Below are positions 45,778 through 55,603 of a stretch of DNA of 64,000 nucleotides, one piece after another. Numbering within the stretch: the stretch's first letter is position 1; every line of letters begins with the position of its first letter. This stretch comes from Komagataeibacter sp. FNDCR2. Lineage in GTDB: Bacteria > Pseudomonadota > Alphaproteobacteria > Acetobacterales > Acetobacteraceae. A model generated the notes under the pieces. The model was not told the DNA's origin. It saw nothing but the letters and a program-made list of their open reading frames with translations, and searched no databases. The stretch covers positions 2,796,001 to 2,860,000 of the forward strand of contig NZ_JAIWOU010000001.1 in assembly GCF_021295395.1 (NCBI RefSeq). The letters are read 5' to 3'. A program made the position numbers and the translations under genes.

Positions 45778-46290
45778 ATGGTCACGCACTTGCGTGGCGA
45801 GATGCTGGCTCTTTTGCCACAATTGCGCAGTTTTGCCCGTTTTCTGACCGGGCAGGTCGCATCGGCGGATGATCTCGTGCAGGAAACGGTGCTGCGCGCG
45901 CTGGGCGCGCTGGAGCAGTTCACGCCGGGCACGAGCATGAAGGCATGGCTGTACACGATCGCGCGCAACCTGTTTTATGAACAGGCCCGCCATGGCCGGC
46001 GCGAGCGTGATGTCATGTCCGACTACGCCCACCGGCCCGACCAGCCCGAAAATGCCGGGACGGAACGCGCCGATGACCTGCGCGACCTGGATGGGGCGCT
46101 GTGGCGCCTGTCGCCGCGCCTGCGTGAGGCGCTGGTGCTGGTGGGCGTGCAGGAAATGACCTATGCCGAGGCCGCGCGCGTATGTGGCGTGACCGTGGGC
46201 ACCATCAAGGCGCGGGTTTCACGCGCGCGCGCGCAGATCATGGAATATATGGCGGCGGACCCGAAGGTGACCCGCCGTGGGGGAGACTGA
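45778..46290 (+). CDS. ECF sigma factor, EcfG-like (first copy)
   Basis: A 170-residue ECF sigma factor of the EcfG (ECF15) type. Region 2 spans LPQLRSFARFLTGQVASADDLVQETVLRAL to MKAWLYTIARNLFYEQAR. Region 4 holds LWRLSPRLREALVLVGVQEMTYAEAARVCGVTVGTIKARVSRARAQI. It is divergent from phyR and 106 bases before a second EcfG-like gene. Which of the two is the main NepR-controlled sigma factor cannot be told from sequence. The ribosome site before the ATG is weak. Confidence 0.85.
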   Translation: MVTHLRGEMLALLPQLRSFARFLTGQVASADDLVQETVLRALGALEQFTPGTSMKAWLYTIARNLFYEQARHGRRERDVMSDYAHRPDQPENAGTERADDLRDLDGALWRLSPRLREALVLVGVQEMTYAEAARVCGVTVGTIKARVSRARAQIMEYMAADPKVTRRGGD

Positions 46291-46293
46291 CCG

Positions 46294-46318
46294 GGAACCA
46301 TCGGCCCCTGCTCGCGTT
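46294..46318 (+). promoter_or_regulatory. EcfG-type general-stress promoter
   Basis: GGAAC at 46294-46298 and CGTT at 46315-46318 are separated by exactly 16 bases, the consensus of EcfG-dependent promoters. It precedes the second EcfG-like gene by about 80 bases, indicating autoregulation by the stress sigma factor. An inverted repeat GTTAC-N9-GTAAC lies just downstream at 46322-46340. Confidence 0.75.
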
Positions 46319-46396
46319 TTCGTTACAATACGAATGTAACCTTTTGCCCCGTCCGTTCATTGCACCCTTACCAATGACCAGACAGGGGAGAAGAAA

Positions 46397-46960
46397 ATGA
46401 CCAGCAGTTTTCATGACGAAATGCTCGCAATCCTGCCCCGGCTGCGTGTCCAGGCCCTTTCGCTCACGCGCAACCGCGCGGCGGCGGACGATCTGGTGCA
46501 GGATGCGGTGTGCAACGCGCTTGCCGCCCAGCACAGCTTCACGCCGGGCACCAATTTTTCCGCGTGGATGCACCGTATCCTGCGTAACCGCTTCATCTCG
46601 GATCTGCGCAAGAAGCGTGAGACCTGCAATATCGACGACGTTCCCACCTCCGCCGTGGCGGGCAGCGGCGCGCACGAGGATCGTCTCGTGATCAAGGAAC
46701 TGGCCGAGGCGATGGACCGCCTGCCCGCCGACCAGCGCGAGGCGCTGGTGCTGGTGGTGATGCAGGGCATGAGCTACGACGAACTGGCCGCCGCCACGGG
46801 CTGCGCGGTGGGTACCGCCAAGAGCCGGGTGTTCCGCGCCCGTCGCCAGCTCGCCTCATGGCTGTATGGGGAAGAGCGCGATATTTCCGCCGTTGCGCTG
46901 CGTGGCGCGGTCCGGCGGCTGCGCGCGGGCAGGGAAGCGCAGGCGGCAGTATCTGCCTGA
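46397..46960 (+). CDS. ecfG: ECF sigma factor, EcfG-like (second copy)
   Basis: A 187-residue EcfG-family sigma factor with region 2 (LTRNRAAADDLVQDAVCNALAAQHSF, FSAWMHRILRNRFISDLRKKRE) and region 4 (MDRLPADQREALVLVVMQGMSYDELAAATGCAVGTAKSRVFRARRQL). The GGGGAGAAGAAA sequence gives a strong ribosome site. A consensus EcfG promoter precedes it, and nepR follows 145 bases on, so this is the better candidate for the principal general-stress sigma factor. The C-terminal 25 residues extend beyond region 4. Confidence 0.88.
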   Translation: MTSSFHDEMLAILPRLRVQALSLTRNRAAADDLVQDAVCNALAAQHSFTPGTNFSAWMHRILRNRFISDLRKKRETCNIDDVPTSAVAGSGAHEDRLVIKELAEAMDRLPADQREALVLVVMQGMSYDELAAATGCAVGTAKSRVFRARRQLASWLYGEERDISAVALRGAVRRLRAGREAQAAVSA

Positions 46961-46966
46961 TAGCTG

Positions 46967-47088
46967 AATTCCCACTTTGAATAATGGTATAAATATGGCA
47001 CTGACAGCTATATCCGCGCCAGAGGTCAGGAAGTTTGCAGGGTAGGTTACGGCCCTGGCAACGTCAGGGGTTATGTGAAGTGGGAATT
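46967..47088. repeat. 11-bp inverted repeats flanking the ecfG-nepR gap
   Basis: AATTCCCACTT at 46967-46977 and its exact complement AAGTGGGAATT at 47078-47088 bracket 100 bases. The inner flanks also pair partly (ATAA on each side). The right copy lies 17 bases before nepR. It could form a long-range RNA stem or mark two half-sites for a regulator. Confidence 0.5.
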
Positions 47089-47105
47089 TACTTCGGGATA
47101 ATGCG

Positions 47106-47288
47106 ATGGCGCTGAAGGACAAGTGTCCTCCCAGGCAACCAGGAAAGAAGTCCACAGACAGATCGGATGACGCGTTTGAGCTATGGTTGAAGCGGGGGCT
47201 GCATCAGTTGTTTGATGATGTGACCAGAGAGCCTGTTCCCGAGGAACTCCTGCGCCTGATTGAGGAAGACCGGAAACGGACAAAATAG
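47106..47288 (+). CDS. nepR: Anti-sigma factor NepR
   Basis: A 60-residue helical protein with the NepR core: WLKRGLHQLFDDVTREPVPEELLRLIEEDRK. This is two helices joined by the conserved EP(V/I)P turn, which bind EcfG and, after signalling, PhyR. The N-terminal 20 residues are Lys/Pro/Ser-rich and probably disordered. It sits between ecfG and the sensor kinase and ends directly at the kinase start, so the two are translated in sequence. Identification rests on the motif and the locus, both strong. Confidence 0.87.
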   Translation: MALKDKCPPRQPGKKSTDRSDDAFELWLKRGLHQLFDDVTREPVPEELLRLIEEDRKRTK

Positions 47289-49097
47289 ATGTCCGTCTTT
47301 CCATCTTCCGGTCGGGCCCGCAGGGCCGCCCGGCACCGGAGCCTGTTCACCTGGGTCGGGCGCGTGTTCGATGCCGTGCGGGGCCGGATGATGGCGATCA
47401 TCCTGCTCGCGGCCATGCCTATAGCACTTATCGGGGCCGTGCAGGCGTGGCACAGCTATCACAACACACTGGAAGCGCCCGGTTACCGCACCGACCAGAC
47501 GGTGGCGCGCATCGATCTGGAACTGCGCCATGAATCCGAACATCTCGGCTCGCTGCTCCAGGCGGTGTCGCGCATGCGGCTTGATGATGAGGGGCTGCGG
47601 CGGATGCTGGAACTGGTCCAGTCCCTGACCAGCCGCCACTATACCCAGATCGCGCTGGCGGATGACCGGGGCAATATCCTTACCTCCGTGGGCCGCAGGA
47701 TCGATGCGCTCCAGTTGACCACGGAGGAAATGCCCCGCTTCCAGGGTGATATCGGCATGGTGCCGATTACCGACCCGGTCACGCATGTGCCCGCCTATTT
47801 CCGCATTACCGTCACCACCATGATCGGCGATGAAAATGGCCGCCCCGCCCGTTCGGGCTACCTTACGGCCATCATGCCCCTGTCCTGGCGCAGCGGCATG
47901 CTGCAGGGCAGTGACCCGCGGCTGGATCTGGTGCAGCAGAATGGCCTTATAGAGATCTGGGTTCTCGACAATCAGGCGCGCATGGCGGTTCCCCTGTGCG
48001 CTGACTGCCAGTGGGATCCCCACCCGTCCGAGCCGATCATGCGCTGGGCGCGGTTCATGCTGGCGCGCAATCAGGAACACGGGCACATCACCCTGCCCGA
48101 AGGGTCGTTTTCCATCGGCCGGGTGCAGGGCGGCGTCTTCGTTCTGGCCATGACGCGCCGCAATGCGGGGGAGCGGCATGCGGTGGTCATGTTCGCGGTC
48201 TCGCTGGTCAGCAGCGGGCTGCTGCTGCTTGTCGGGCTGCTGGGGGCTTCCAAAAGTGCCGACGTGCTGGTGATCGCGCCGCTGCGCCTGCTTACGGATT
48301 CCGTCAACCAGTGGCAGTTGGGCGGCATGTATGACGTGCGCTCCAACTGGGCCATGCCGCTGGAGGTCAGGCAGCTTGCCCATGCCTTCAGCAAGGCGAC
48401 GCGCAGGCTGGCGCGCCATGAAAAGCGGCTGGAGCGCGCGCAGGTCCGCCAGGAGCTGCTGCTCAAGGAAATGCATCACCGCGTCAAGAACAACCTCCAG
48501 ATCGTGGCGTCCCTGCTGAACCTTCAGGCCGGCCGGATCCGCCAGCCCGCCGCGCGTGAGGAATTCGCCCAGGCCCGCGACCGCGTGCGCGCGCTGGCGA
48601 CACTGCATCGCTACCTGTACGCGGATGGGGAACTCTACAGCCTGAACATGCAGAGCTTCGTGCGTGAACTATGTGGCCAGATCATGCACGCCATCGGGGA
48701 ATCCGATGAAAGCCGCATCACGCTGGACATCCGCGTCGATGACCTGCTGATGGTGCCCGATCAGGCCGTGCCCCTTGCCCTGATCGTGACCGAAGCGGTG
48801 AGCAACACCCTCAAATATGCATTTCCCGACCGCCAGCACGGCACGCTGGAGGTGGGGCTGCGCGCGCTGGACGGTGGGCGGGCATGCCTGTGGATCGCGG
48901 ATAACGGGGTGGGCATGGCGGCGGCGCGTAACCATGCGGCGGCGGCGGAGGTGGCGCGCGGCGGGATCGGCATGCAGTTGATCCGTGGCTTTGCCCGGCA
49001 GCTTGGGGGGGAACTGCAACTGTTTGAGGAAAACGGCACCCGCTATGTGCTTGTTTTCCCGCTCAAGCAGCCCGAGGCGGATGAACTGGCTGACTGA
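47289..49097 (+). CDS. HisKA_2-type sensor histidine kinase (PhyK-like)
   Basis: A 602-residue membrane kinase. One TM helix (MMAIILLAAMPIALIGAVQAW, about 34-54) and a second near residue 305 (VVMFAVSLVSSGLLLLVGLLG) enclose a periplasmic sensor of about 240 residues. A HAMP-like linker follows. The dimerisation/phospho-acceptor motif is LLLKEMHHRVKNNLQIVASLLNLQAGR (phospho-His about 397), and the ATPase domain has the N box LIVTEAVSNTLKYAF, ADNGVGM and GGIGMQLI. Kinases of this class phosphorylate PhyR. It starts one base after the nepR stop. The stimulus is unknown. Confidence 0.88.
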   Translation: MSVFPSSGRARRAARHRSLFTWVGRVFDAVRGRMMAIILLAAMPIALIGAVQAWHSYHNTLEAPGYRTDQTVARIDLELRHESEHLGSLLQAVSRMRLDDEGLRRMLELVQSLTSRHYTQIALADDRGNILTSVGRRIDALQLTTEEMPRFQGDIGMVPITDPVTHVPAYFRITVTTMIGDENGRPARSGYLTAIMPLSWRSGMLQGSDPRLDLVQQNGLIEIWVLDNQARMAVPLCADCQWDPHPSEPIMRWARFMLARNQEHGHITLPEGSFSIGRVQGGVFVLAMTRRNAGERHAVVMFAVSLVSSGLLLLVGLLGASKSADVLVIAPLRLLTDSVNQWQLGGMYDVRSNWAMPLEVRQLAHAFSKATRRLARHEKRLERAQVRQELLLKEMHHRVKNNLQIVASLLNLQAGRIRQPAAREEFAQARDRVRALATLHRYLYADGELYSLNMQSFVRELCGQIMHAIGESDESRITLDIRVDDLLMVPDQAVPLALIVTEAVSNTLKYAFPDRQHGTLEVGLRALDGGRACLWIADNGVGMAAARNHAAAAEVARGGIGMQLIRGFARQLGGELQLFEENGTRYVLVFPLKQPEADELAD

Positions 49098-49195
49098 ACG
49101 CATGCAAAAATGCATGGCAGAGTTATGTCGCGGGCAGCTTATGGCGCGGCATGATGGCTGTCCCTGTGCGGTGTCATTCGGTATAGGGTGCGGTC

Positions 49196-50908
49196 ATGAA
49201 CGATGACAAGACAGTGATGAAGGCGTGGACAAAGGCACAGTCGCGTCTTGGGCGCAGGCAGGCCATGCCGGTTGTACTGCTGGGGCTGGCCGTGGCCATG
49301 ATCGCCGTGGGGCAGGTCTGGTGCATTGCGAACGTGCTGGCCTGCGTGCTGGTGCCCGGTGGCATGCCGGTAGCGCTCTGGCCGCTGGCGGGTCTTGTCC
49401 TTCTGGTGCTGCTGCGCGCCGGTGTGCAGATGGGGGCGGATGTCCTGGCCGCCCGCGCGGGCATGAAGGCGCGTGTCCGGCTGCGCGCCGGGGTGCTGGC
49501 GGGGATCCTGCGCGGTGGGCCGGGACTGCTGCGGCGGCACCACACGGGCGAACTGACGGCGCTGGCGGTTGACCGGATCGAGGCGCTGGACGGCTTCTTT
49601 TCCCGCTGGCTGCCCGCTTCCGTATTATGGATGGCCGCCCCCCTTGTCATCGGTCTTCTGGCCGCGCTCGTGCAGCCGGGTTCGGCGCTGATCATGGCGC
49701 TGTGCGGTATTGCCGTGCCGTTCGGGCAGGCGGTGTTCGGCATCGGGGCGGCCGTGGCCTCGCGCAACCAGTTCCTGGCCATGACCCGCCTTCAGGCCCG
49801 GTTTCTGGACCGGGTGCGGGGGATCGCCACCATTGTCCTGTCCGGCCGGACCGAGGATGAGACCCGCCGCCTTGCCGCGAGCGCCGAGGAACTGCGCCAG
49901 CGCACCATGAAGGTGCTGCGCGTCGCCTTCCTGTCATCCGCGTCGATCGACTGCGCGCTGGTCGTGGCCCTGGTGCTGGTGGCACTGCGCAACGGGGCGC
50001 AGCTTATGGCGCTGCACGATCAGGGGGCGGCGGCAACGGTCATGGCGGCGCATGTGGCGCAGGGGCTGTTCGTCGTGCTGCTGGTGCCGGAATTCTTCGC
50101 CCCCTTCCGCAGCCTTGCGCTGGCGTATCAGGACCGTGCCCATGCCTCGGGTGCTGCGGGCGCCATGAAGATCCTGCCTGATGCCGCCACCGTCCGCGCC
50201 GCCGGTCAGGCGGTGTGCGAGACGGGGCAGGGGGTGCGTGTCGCGTTCGAGCATGTCGGCTTCGCATGGGACGCCACGCGCGGCCCGACGCTGGAGGACA
50301 TTTCGTTCACCGTGCCCGCCGGGCAGACACTGGTGCTGTGCGGGGCGTCGGGTTCGGGCAAATCCACCCTTATCGAACTGCTGCTGGGCTTCATCCAGCC
50401 CACCGGGGGGCGGATCACCCTGAACGGTGTCGATATGGCCACCCTCCTGCCCGAGGCGCTGGTGGCCATGACATCATGGATTGGCCAGAAGCCGGTCCTG
50501 TTTGCCGGGACCCTGCGTGAAAACATTCTTTTCGCCCGGCCCGACGCGACGGAGGCCCAGCTTCGGGCGGCACTTGAGGCCGCGGCGGCGGATGGCTTCG
50601 TCTCCAACCTGCCACAGGGGCTTGAGACCATTATCGGCGAAGGCGGCTTCGGCCTGTCCGGCGGGCAGGCGCAGCGGGTCGCGATCGCGCGCGCCTTCCT
50701 CAAGGATGCCCCGCTCCTGCTGCTCGACGAACCGACGGCCCATCTCGACCCACGGACCGAGGCCGATGTGTTCGACAGCCTGCGCAGGCTCGCCGCGCGG
50801 CGCACCGTCATCCTCGCCAGCCATTCGGCGGCGGTGGAAGGGTTCGGGGGGCAGCGCATCGTCCTTGAGCGCGGACATATCGCCACCAGCATGGAGAGCG
50901 CATCGTGA
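49196..50908 (+). CDS. cydD: Thiol reductant ABC exporter subunit CydD
   Basis: A 570-residue half-transporter: six predicted TM helices, then an ABC domain with Walker A GASGSGKST, the signature LSGGQAQRVAIARAF and Walker B LLLLDEPTAHLD. CydDC exports cysteine/glutathione and heme-related redox equivalents needed to assemble cytochrome bd. Subunit assignment as CydD is by position before CydC and the absence of the CydC linker. It overlaps cydC by four bases. No cydAB genes follow within the window. Confidence 0.85.
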   Translation: MNDDKTVMKAWTKAQSRLGRRQAMPVVLLGLAVAMIAVGQVWCIANVLACVLVPGGMPVALWPLAGLVLLVLLRAGVQMGADVLAARAGMKARVRLRAGVLAGILRGGPGLLRRHHTGELTALAVDRIEALDGFFSRWLPASVLWMAAPLVIGLLAALVQPGSALIMALCGIAVPFGQAVFGIGAAVASRNQFLAMTRLQARFLDRVRGIATIVLSGRTEDETRRLAASAEELRQRTMKVLRVAFLSSASIDCALVVALVLVALRNGAQLMALHDQGAAATVMAAHVAQGLFVVLLVPEFFAPFRSLALAYQDRAHASGAAGAMKILPDAATVRAAGQAVCETGQGVRVAFEHVGFAWDATRGPTLEDISFTVPAGQTLVLCGASGSGKSTLIELLLGFIQPTGGRITLNGVDMATLLPEALVAMTSWIGQKPVLFAGTLRENILFARPDATEAQLRAALEAAAADGFVSNLPQGLETIIGEGGFGLSGGQAQRVAIARAFLKDAPLLLLDEPTAHLDPRTEADVFDSLRRLAARRTVILASHSAAVEGFGGQRIVLERGHIATSMESAS

Positions 50909-52602
50909 AAACCTCGGAAAATCGGGTGTTCGAGCGGCAGGCGGACCGTGCGGGCGTTCTGGCCCCGGTATTGCAGATCCTGCATATCTGGCGCAGGCGC
51001 GCGCCGTTGCTGACGGCGGGCACCATCCTGTCCCTGCTCGCCCTGCTGATCGGCCTTTTGCTGATGCGCGAGGCGGGTGTCCGTGTCGCCGCCATGACGC
51101 TGGGCATGGTCGTGGTCACCGCCGGGAGCCTGCGCATCCTGGGCAGTGCGCGCGTGGTGCTGCGCTATTCGGAACGGCTGCTCACGCATGATGCGATGTT
51201 CCGGGCGCTGGCGGATGTGCGCGTGTGGTTTTTCCGCCATCTGGCGCGGGGTGCGGCGGCGGGCCTTGGCTTCCGCCGCGCGGGGGATCTGCTGTCACGT
51301 CTGGTTTCGGATGTGGAGGCGCTGGACGGGCTTTACCTGCGCATTATCGTGCCGCTGGCAGGTGCGGCCCTGATCCTGCCGTTCCTGTTTATTGCCATCA
51401 ACATGGTCAATACGGTCCTGGCGCTGGTGGTGACGGGGCTTTTCGCCTGCGGGGCCTTCCTCCTGCCGCTGATCGCCGCGATGCTGGGGCGGCGCGATGG
51501 GGGAGAGGTCAACCACGCGGCCGCGCAGTTGCGCATCGGCGTGCTGGACATGGTGGGCGGCCTGCGTGAAATCGCGACCTTCGGGGCGGAGGGGCGCATG
51601 CTGGACCACGTCCATGCGCGCGATGGCGCGCTGTGCCGCGCGCAGATGAAACAGGCCCGCATGCTTGCCGCCGCCGGGGCGGCCTCCTACCTGTGCGGGC
51701 AGGCGGCGGTTGTCGCGGTTCTGGCCGCCGCCATGGGGCTGGGCCTGCCCCGCATCGCCCCGTTGCCCGCCGCCGCCGTGCTGTTCCTGAGTGTTGCCGC
51801 GTTTGAAAGCGTGGGCGGCCTGACCCGCGCTGGCGCGCTGGCGGGCAACATCACCCGCGCCGCCGCGCGCGTCGTCGCCGTGGGGGAACCGCCCGCCCAT
51901 GCCCCGCCCGAGGGCACGCAGCCCGCACCGGCGGGAAACGACATCCGCTTCGACCATGTTTCCTTCCGTTGGGAAGCGGCGCGCGCGCCAGTTCTGGACG
52001 GTCTGGATCTGGACATACCGGCGGGGCAGCGTATCGCGCTGCTGGGTCCATCGGGTGCGGGCAAGTCCACGCTGGCGGCGCTGCTGCTGAAGGTGGTGGC
52101 CCCGCAGTCCGGGCGGATCGAACTGGGTGGGCAGGATATCGCCACCATCCGCGACGATGCATTGCGGGGGCGGATTGCGTGGCTGTCACAGGCGACCCAT
52201 CTGTTCGCCGATACGATTCGCGCCAACCTGCTGCTTGGCCGCCCCGATGCGACCGAAGATGAATTATGGACCGCGCTGGAACAGGCCTGCGTGGCCGAAG
52301 TTGTGCGTGACCTGCCCGAAGGGCTGGATAGCTGGCTGGGTGAAGGGGGGGCGAGCCTGTCCGGCGGGCAGGGCCGGCGGCTTGCGCTGGCGCGTGTGCT
52401 GCTGTCGCGCGCGCCGATCCTGATACTGGATGAACCGGCCACCGGGCTTGACGCCCGGACCGAGCAGGAATTCCTCCAGACCCTGAACGAAGTGACACGG
52501 GGGCGTACCGTCATCCTGATCGCCCACCGGCTGACCGGGGTGGAAAAACTCGACCGGGTATGGCGGATCGTGGATGGTAAAACGGTTGAGGTGCGCCAGT
52601 AG
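50905..52602 (+). CDS. cydC: Thiol reductant ABC exporter subunit CydC
   Basis: The 565-residue partner half-transporter. Its TM region contains GSARVVLRYSERLLTHDAMFRALADVRVWFF, typical of CydC, and RLVSDVEALDGLYLRI. The ABC domain has Walker A GPSGAGKST, LSGGQGRRLALARVL, Walker B ILILDEPATGLD and switch LIAHRLTGVEK. It is translationally coupled to cydD by a four-base overlap and acts with it as a heterodimer in the inner membrane. Confidence 0.88.
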   Translation: MKTSENRVFERQADRAGVLAPVLQILHIWRRRAPLLTAGTILSLLALLIGLLLMREAGVRVAAMTLGMVVVTAGSLRILGSARVVLRYSERLLTHDAMFRALADVRVWFFRHLARGAAAGLGFRRAGDLLSRLVSDVEALDGLYLRIIVPLAGAALILPFLFIAINMVNTVLALVVTGLFACGAFLLPLIAAMLGRRDGGEVNHAAAQLRIGVLDMVGGLREIATFGAEGRMLDHVHARDGALCRAQMKQARMLAAAGAASYLCGQAAVVAVLAAAMGLGLPRIAPLPAAAVLFLSVAAFESVGGLTRAGALAGNITRAAARVVAVGEPPAHAPPEGTQPAPAGNDIRFDHVSFRWEAARAPVLDGLDLDIPAGQRIALLGPSGAGKSTLAALLLKVVAPQSGRIELGGQDIATIRDDALRGRIAWLSQATHLFADTIRANLLLGRPDATEDELWTALEQACVAEVVRDLPEGLDSWLGEGGASLSGGQGRRLALARVLLSRAPILILDEPATGLDARTEQEFLQTLNEVTRGRTVILIAHRLTGVEKLDRVWRIVDGKTVEVRQ

Positions 52603-52735
52603 GAAGGCGGTCATGCCGCCCAGAGGATTGACGCGGTGGGCCCCACAGGGCACGAAGTAGCGGAAAAATCGGATCGGACAACCAGCAGGCCTATGGCGAT
52701 CCGTCTTGAATAGCTGAATCGGGAGTAAGTCCATC

Positions 52736-53110
52736 ATGCGTCGCCTGTCTCTTTTTCTTGGTCTCGGTCTGCTGACAGGGTGTGCTGGTGGCCATCCGGG
52801 CAAGTATATCGTGTTCTTTACCCAGAACTCCGTGCAGATTGACGCACCGGCCCAGACCGTGATCTCGCAGGCGGCCCAACGCGCGGTGGCGCACCATGCC
52901 ACGGTGCGGGTGGAAGGGTATGCCGCGGCCAGTCATGACCTGTCGGCCGATGAACTGCTGGCCATTGACCGCGCCAAGATCGTGGCGCGCCAGCTTGCCG
53001 TTGATGGCGTGGACGCGGCGCGCATCCGCCAGCAGCCGCGCGGACCGGTCAATAACGAAGATGGTGCGCTCGCCTCCCGCCGGGTCGAGATCGTGGTTGG
53101 CGGAAACTGA
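52736..53110 (+). CDS. OmpA-family lipoprotein
   Basis: A 124-residue protein with lipoprotein signal MRRLSLFLGLGLLTGC (lipid Cys16) and an OmpA C-terminal-like domain. VRVEGYAAA matches the family's IEGHTD strand; IDRAKIVARQLAVDGVDAARIRQQP and the terminal SRRVEIVVGG match the peptidoglycan-binding helix and last strand. The peptidoglycan-binding Asp of the canonical motif is not obvious, so binding is uncertain. It is not coupled to cydC (133 bases) and ends 23 bases before recQ. Confidence 0.75.
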   Translation: MRRLSLFLGLGLLTGCAGGHPGKYIVFFTQNSVQIDAPAQTVISQAAQRAVAHHATVRVEGYAAASHDLSADELLAIDRAKIVARQLAVDGVDAARIRQQPRGPVNNEDGALASRRVEIVVGGN

Positions 53111-53133
53111 GCGCAGACCCTGACTTTCCGGAC

Positions 53134-54969
53134 ATGACCGGGCACGGCGGCCTGTCGCGCAACCCGCGTGACGTTCTGGCCGAGGTCTTCGGCTTTCCCG
53201 ACTTCCGCGGCCTGCAGCAGCAGGCCGTGGATGAGGTCATGGCGGGCCGGGACTGTCTCGTGCTCATGCCGACCGGCGGCGGCAAGAGCGTGTGCTATCA
53301 GGTGCCCGCGCTTGCCCGGCCCGGCACGGGTCTGGTCATTTCCCCACTGATCGCCCTTATGGACGATCAGGTGGCGGCCCTGCGGCAGCTTGGCGTCAAC
53401 GCGGGCGCGCTGCATTCCGAACTGGAAGCCGAGGACGCCGCCCGTGTCCGCGCCGATCTTGTGGCGGGGCGGCTTGATATCCTTTACGTATCGCCCGAGC
53501 GGCTGCTCTTTCCCGGCATGCTCGAACGGCTCGGGCGGCTGCAACTCTCCGTCATCGCGATTGACGAGGCCCACTGCATTTCCGCGTGGGGGCATGAATT
53601 CCGGCCCGAATACCGTGAACTCGCGGCCCTGCCGCAGCATTTTCCCGATGTGCCGCGTATCGCCCTGACCGCCACGGCCGATGCCCGCACGCGCACCGAC
53701 ATCCTCGATGCGCTGGCCATGCCCGACGCCACGGTGTTCAAGGCCAGTTTCCACCGGCCCAACCTCGATATCGCCGTGCGGCCCAAAACGTCCGAAATGC
53801 GGCAGCTTACCGCCATACTGGACCGGCACCGGGGGGCGGCGTCCATCGTGTACTGCGGCAGTCGCAGCAAGACCGAGCGGGTCGCGCGTTCACTGGCGGG
53901 CAAGGGCTATGTGGCGCTGCCGTTCCATGCCGGGCTGTCGCCGGTGGAAAAGCGCGCCGCCCTCATGCGTTTCCGCTCGGGTGAGGCGGTGGTGATCGTG
54001 GCCACCATCGCCTTTGGCATGGGCATCGACCGGCCCGATGTGCGCGCGGTGGTGCATCTGGACATGCCGTCCTCGCCCGAAGGGTATTACCAGCAGATCG
54101 GCCGCGCCGGGCGTGATGGCGAACAGGCCGAGACCGTCCTGCTTTATGGCGGCGATGACATGGCGCGTGCCCGCTACTGGCTGGAGCAGTCCAACGCGCC
54201 CCAGGCGCAGAAGCGGATCATGAGCGCGCGGCTGGAAGCCATGATCGCCCTGACCGAGACGACGGGGTGCCGCACGCAGGCGCTCCTCGCCTGTTTTGGC
54301 GAGGAACTGGCCACCCCCTGCGGCCATTGCGACAACTGCCGCAACCCGGTCGCCACCTTCGATGGCACGGTGGCGGCGCAGAAGGTTCTTTCCGCCATTT
54401 ACCGGACCGGGCAGCGTTTTGGCGCGGTCCATGTGGCGGGCGTGCTGCGGGGCAAGACATCGGATATGATCGCGCGCCACGGGCATGAGAAACTGACCGT
54501 GTTCGGCATCGGCAACGACCGGCCCGAACCGTTCTGGCGTGGCGTGATCCGGCAGTTGATCGCGCGCGGCGCCATAAAGGTCACGGGGGAATATAATTCC
54601 CTTGCTCTTGAGGAAGGGCGTGCGCGCCCCATCTTGCGGGGGGAGGAGCAGATCATGCTGCGTGAGGACGCGACCGAGGACCTGCGCGCCGCCGGGCGCG
54701 GTTCGGGTGGTGGGTCGCGCCCGCAGATGACCGACCTGACGCCACAGGCGGCCACGCGGTATGAAGCCCTGCGGAAATGGCGGCTGGGGGAGGCGCGCGA
54801 GCAGGAAATTCCGCCCTATGTCATTTTTCATGACGCCGTGCTGCACGATATCGCGCTGGAGCGGCCGACCACGCTTGATGAGCTGGGCATGATCCGTGGG
54901 GTTGGTGGTTCCAAGCTGACACGCTACGGCATGGCCGTGCTTGACGTGCTGGCGGAAGTGGGCGTCTGA
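53134..54969 (+). CDS. recQ: ATP-dependent DNA helicase RecQ
   Basis: A 3'-5' helicase of 611 residues acting in recombinational repair. Walker A is [12 protein letters not shown] (TGGGKS 47-52), motif II is [20 protein letters not shown], and motif VI is [10 protein letters not shown]. The RQC zinc site is visible as [16 protein letters not shown] (four Cys). A winged helix follows, then a C-terminal HRDC domain ([32 protein letters not shown]). All three domains are present, as in E. coli RecQ. The ATG at 53134 has no strong ribosome site. Confidence 0.94.
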   Translation: MTGHGGLSRNPRDVLAEVFGFPDFRGLQQQAVDEVMAGRDCLVLMPTGGGKSVCYQVPALARPGTGLVISPLIALMDDQVAALRQLGVNAGALHSELEAEDAARVRADLVAGRLDILYVSPERLLFPGMLERLGRLQLSVIAIDEAHCISAWGHEFRPEYRELAALPQHFPDVPRIALTATADARTRTDILDALAMPDATVFKASFHRPNLDIAVRPKTSEMRQLTAILDRHRGAASIVYCGSRSKTERVARSLAGKGYVALPFHAGLSPVEKRAALMRFRSGEAVVIVATIAFGMGIDRPDVRAVVHLDMPSSPEGYYQQIGRAGRDGEQAETVLLYGGDDMARARYWLEQSNAPQAQKRIMSARLEAMIALTETTGCRTQALLACFGEELATPCGHCDNCRNPVATFDGTVAAQKVLSAIYRTGQRFGAVHVAGVLRGKTSDMIARHGHEKLTVFGIGNDRPEPFWRGVIRQLIARGAIKVTGEYNSLALEEGRARPILRGEEQIMLREDATEDLRAAGRGSGGGSRPQMTDLTPQAATRYEALRKWRLGEAREQEIPPYVIFHDAVLHDIALERPTTLDELGMIRGVGGSKLTRYGMAVLDVLAEVGV

Positions 54970-55024
54970 CCGGGCCTGTGTGTGGCGTGGTCTGTTTTTT
55001 TCGGTAATCAGGAGCCGGTTTTGC

Positions 55025-55531
55025 ATGCGTTGCCCGTTTTGTGGACATGAGGAAACACAGGTAAAGGACAGCCGCCCGCATGAGGACGGCGCGGCCATCC
55101 GCCGCCGCCGCATCTGTGCGTCCTGCGGGCAGCGCTTCACCACCATCGAGCGCGTGCAGTTGCGCGATCTGGTGGTGATCAAGGCCGATGGCCGCCGCGT
55201 GCCGTTCGAGCGTGACAAGCTGGCGCGTTCGGTGCGCATCGCGCTGCGCAAGCGCCCGGTCGATGCGGAACGGATCGAGCGGATCGTCAACGGCCTTGTC
55301 CGCCACCTTGAGGCGACGGGGGAGACGGATGTCCCGTCGCGCGATATCGGGCGGCTGGTCATGGAAACGCTGCGCGAGATAGATTCCGTGGCCTATATCC
55401 GCTTTGCCTCCGTGCACTGGGATTTCCGGGAAACCAAGGATTTCGCGGATATTCTGGATACGATATCGGCCTCCGTATCGGGTGATGAGGGCGAGGGCTT
55501 TGCGCCCCCCAAGCCAAAAAATAAAGATTGA
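55025..55531 (+). CDS. nrdR: Transcriptional repressor NrdR
   Basis: It represses ribonucleotide reductase genes in response to dATP/ATP. The 168-residue protein begins with the zinc ribbon ([22 protein letters not shown]; Cys3, Cys6, Cys31, Cys34) and continues with the ATP-cone ([29 protein letters not shown]). The C-terminal 15 residues are extra. The start is fixed by the invariant MRCPFC; earlier codons in frame lie inside recQ. It heads the nrdR-nusB-thiL run. Confidence 0.95.
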   Translation: MRCPFCGHEETQVKDSRPHEDGAAIRRRRICASCGQRFTTIERVQLRDLVVIKADGRRVPFERDKLARSVRIALRKRPVDAERIERIVNGLVRHLEATGETDVPSRDIGRLVMETLREIDSVAYIRFASVHWDFRETKDFADILDTISASVSGDEGEGFAPPKPKNKD

Positions 55532-55603
55532 ACTGGACCCCGCCGCGCAAAGAGGCGATGAAGCCCTGATTTCGCAGCAATGCCACAGCAGGAGTAACGC
55601 GCC

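Noticed and set aside
49101..49116. Inverted repeat CATGCA-N4-TGCATG after the stress kinase gene
   Set aside because: It lacks a T-run and matches no known operator; a repeat this short gives no basis for a functional call.
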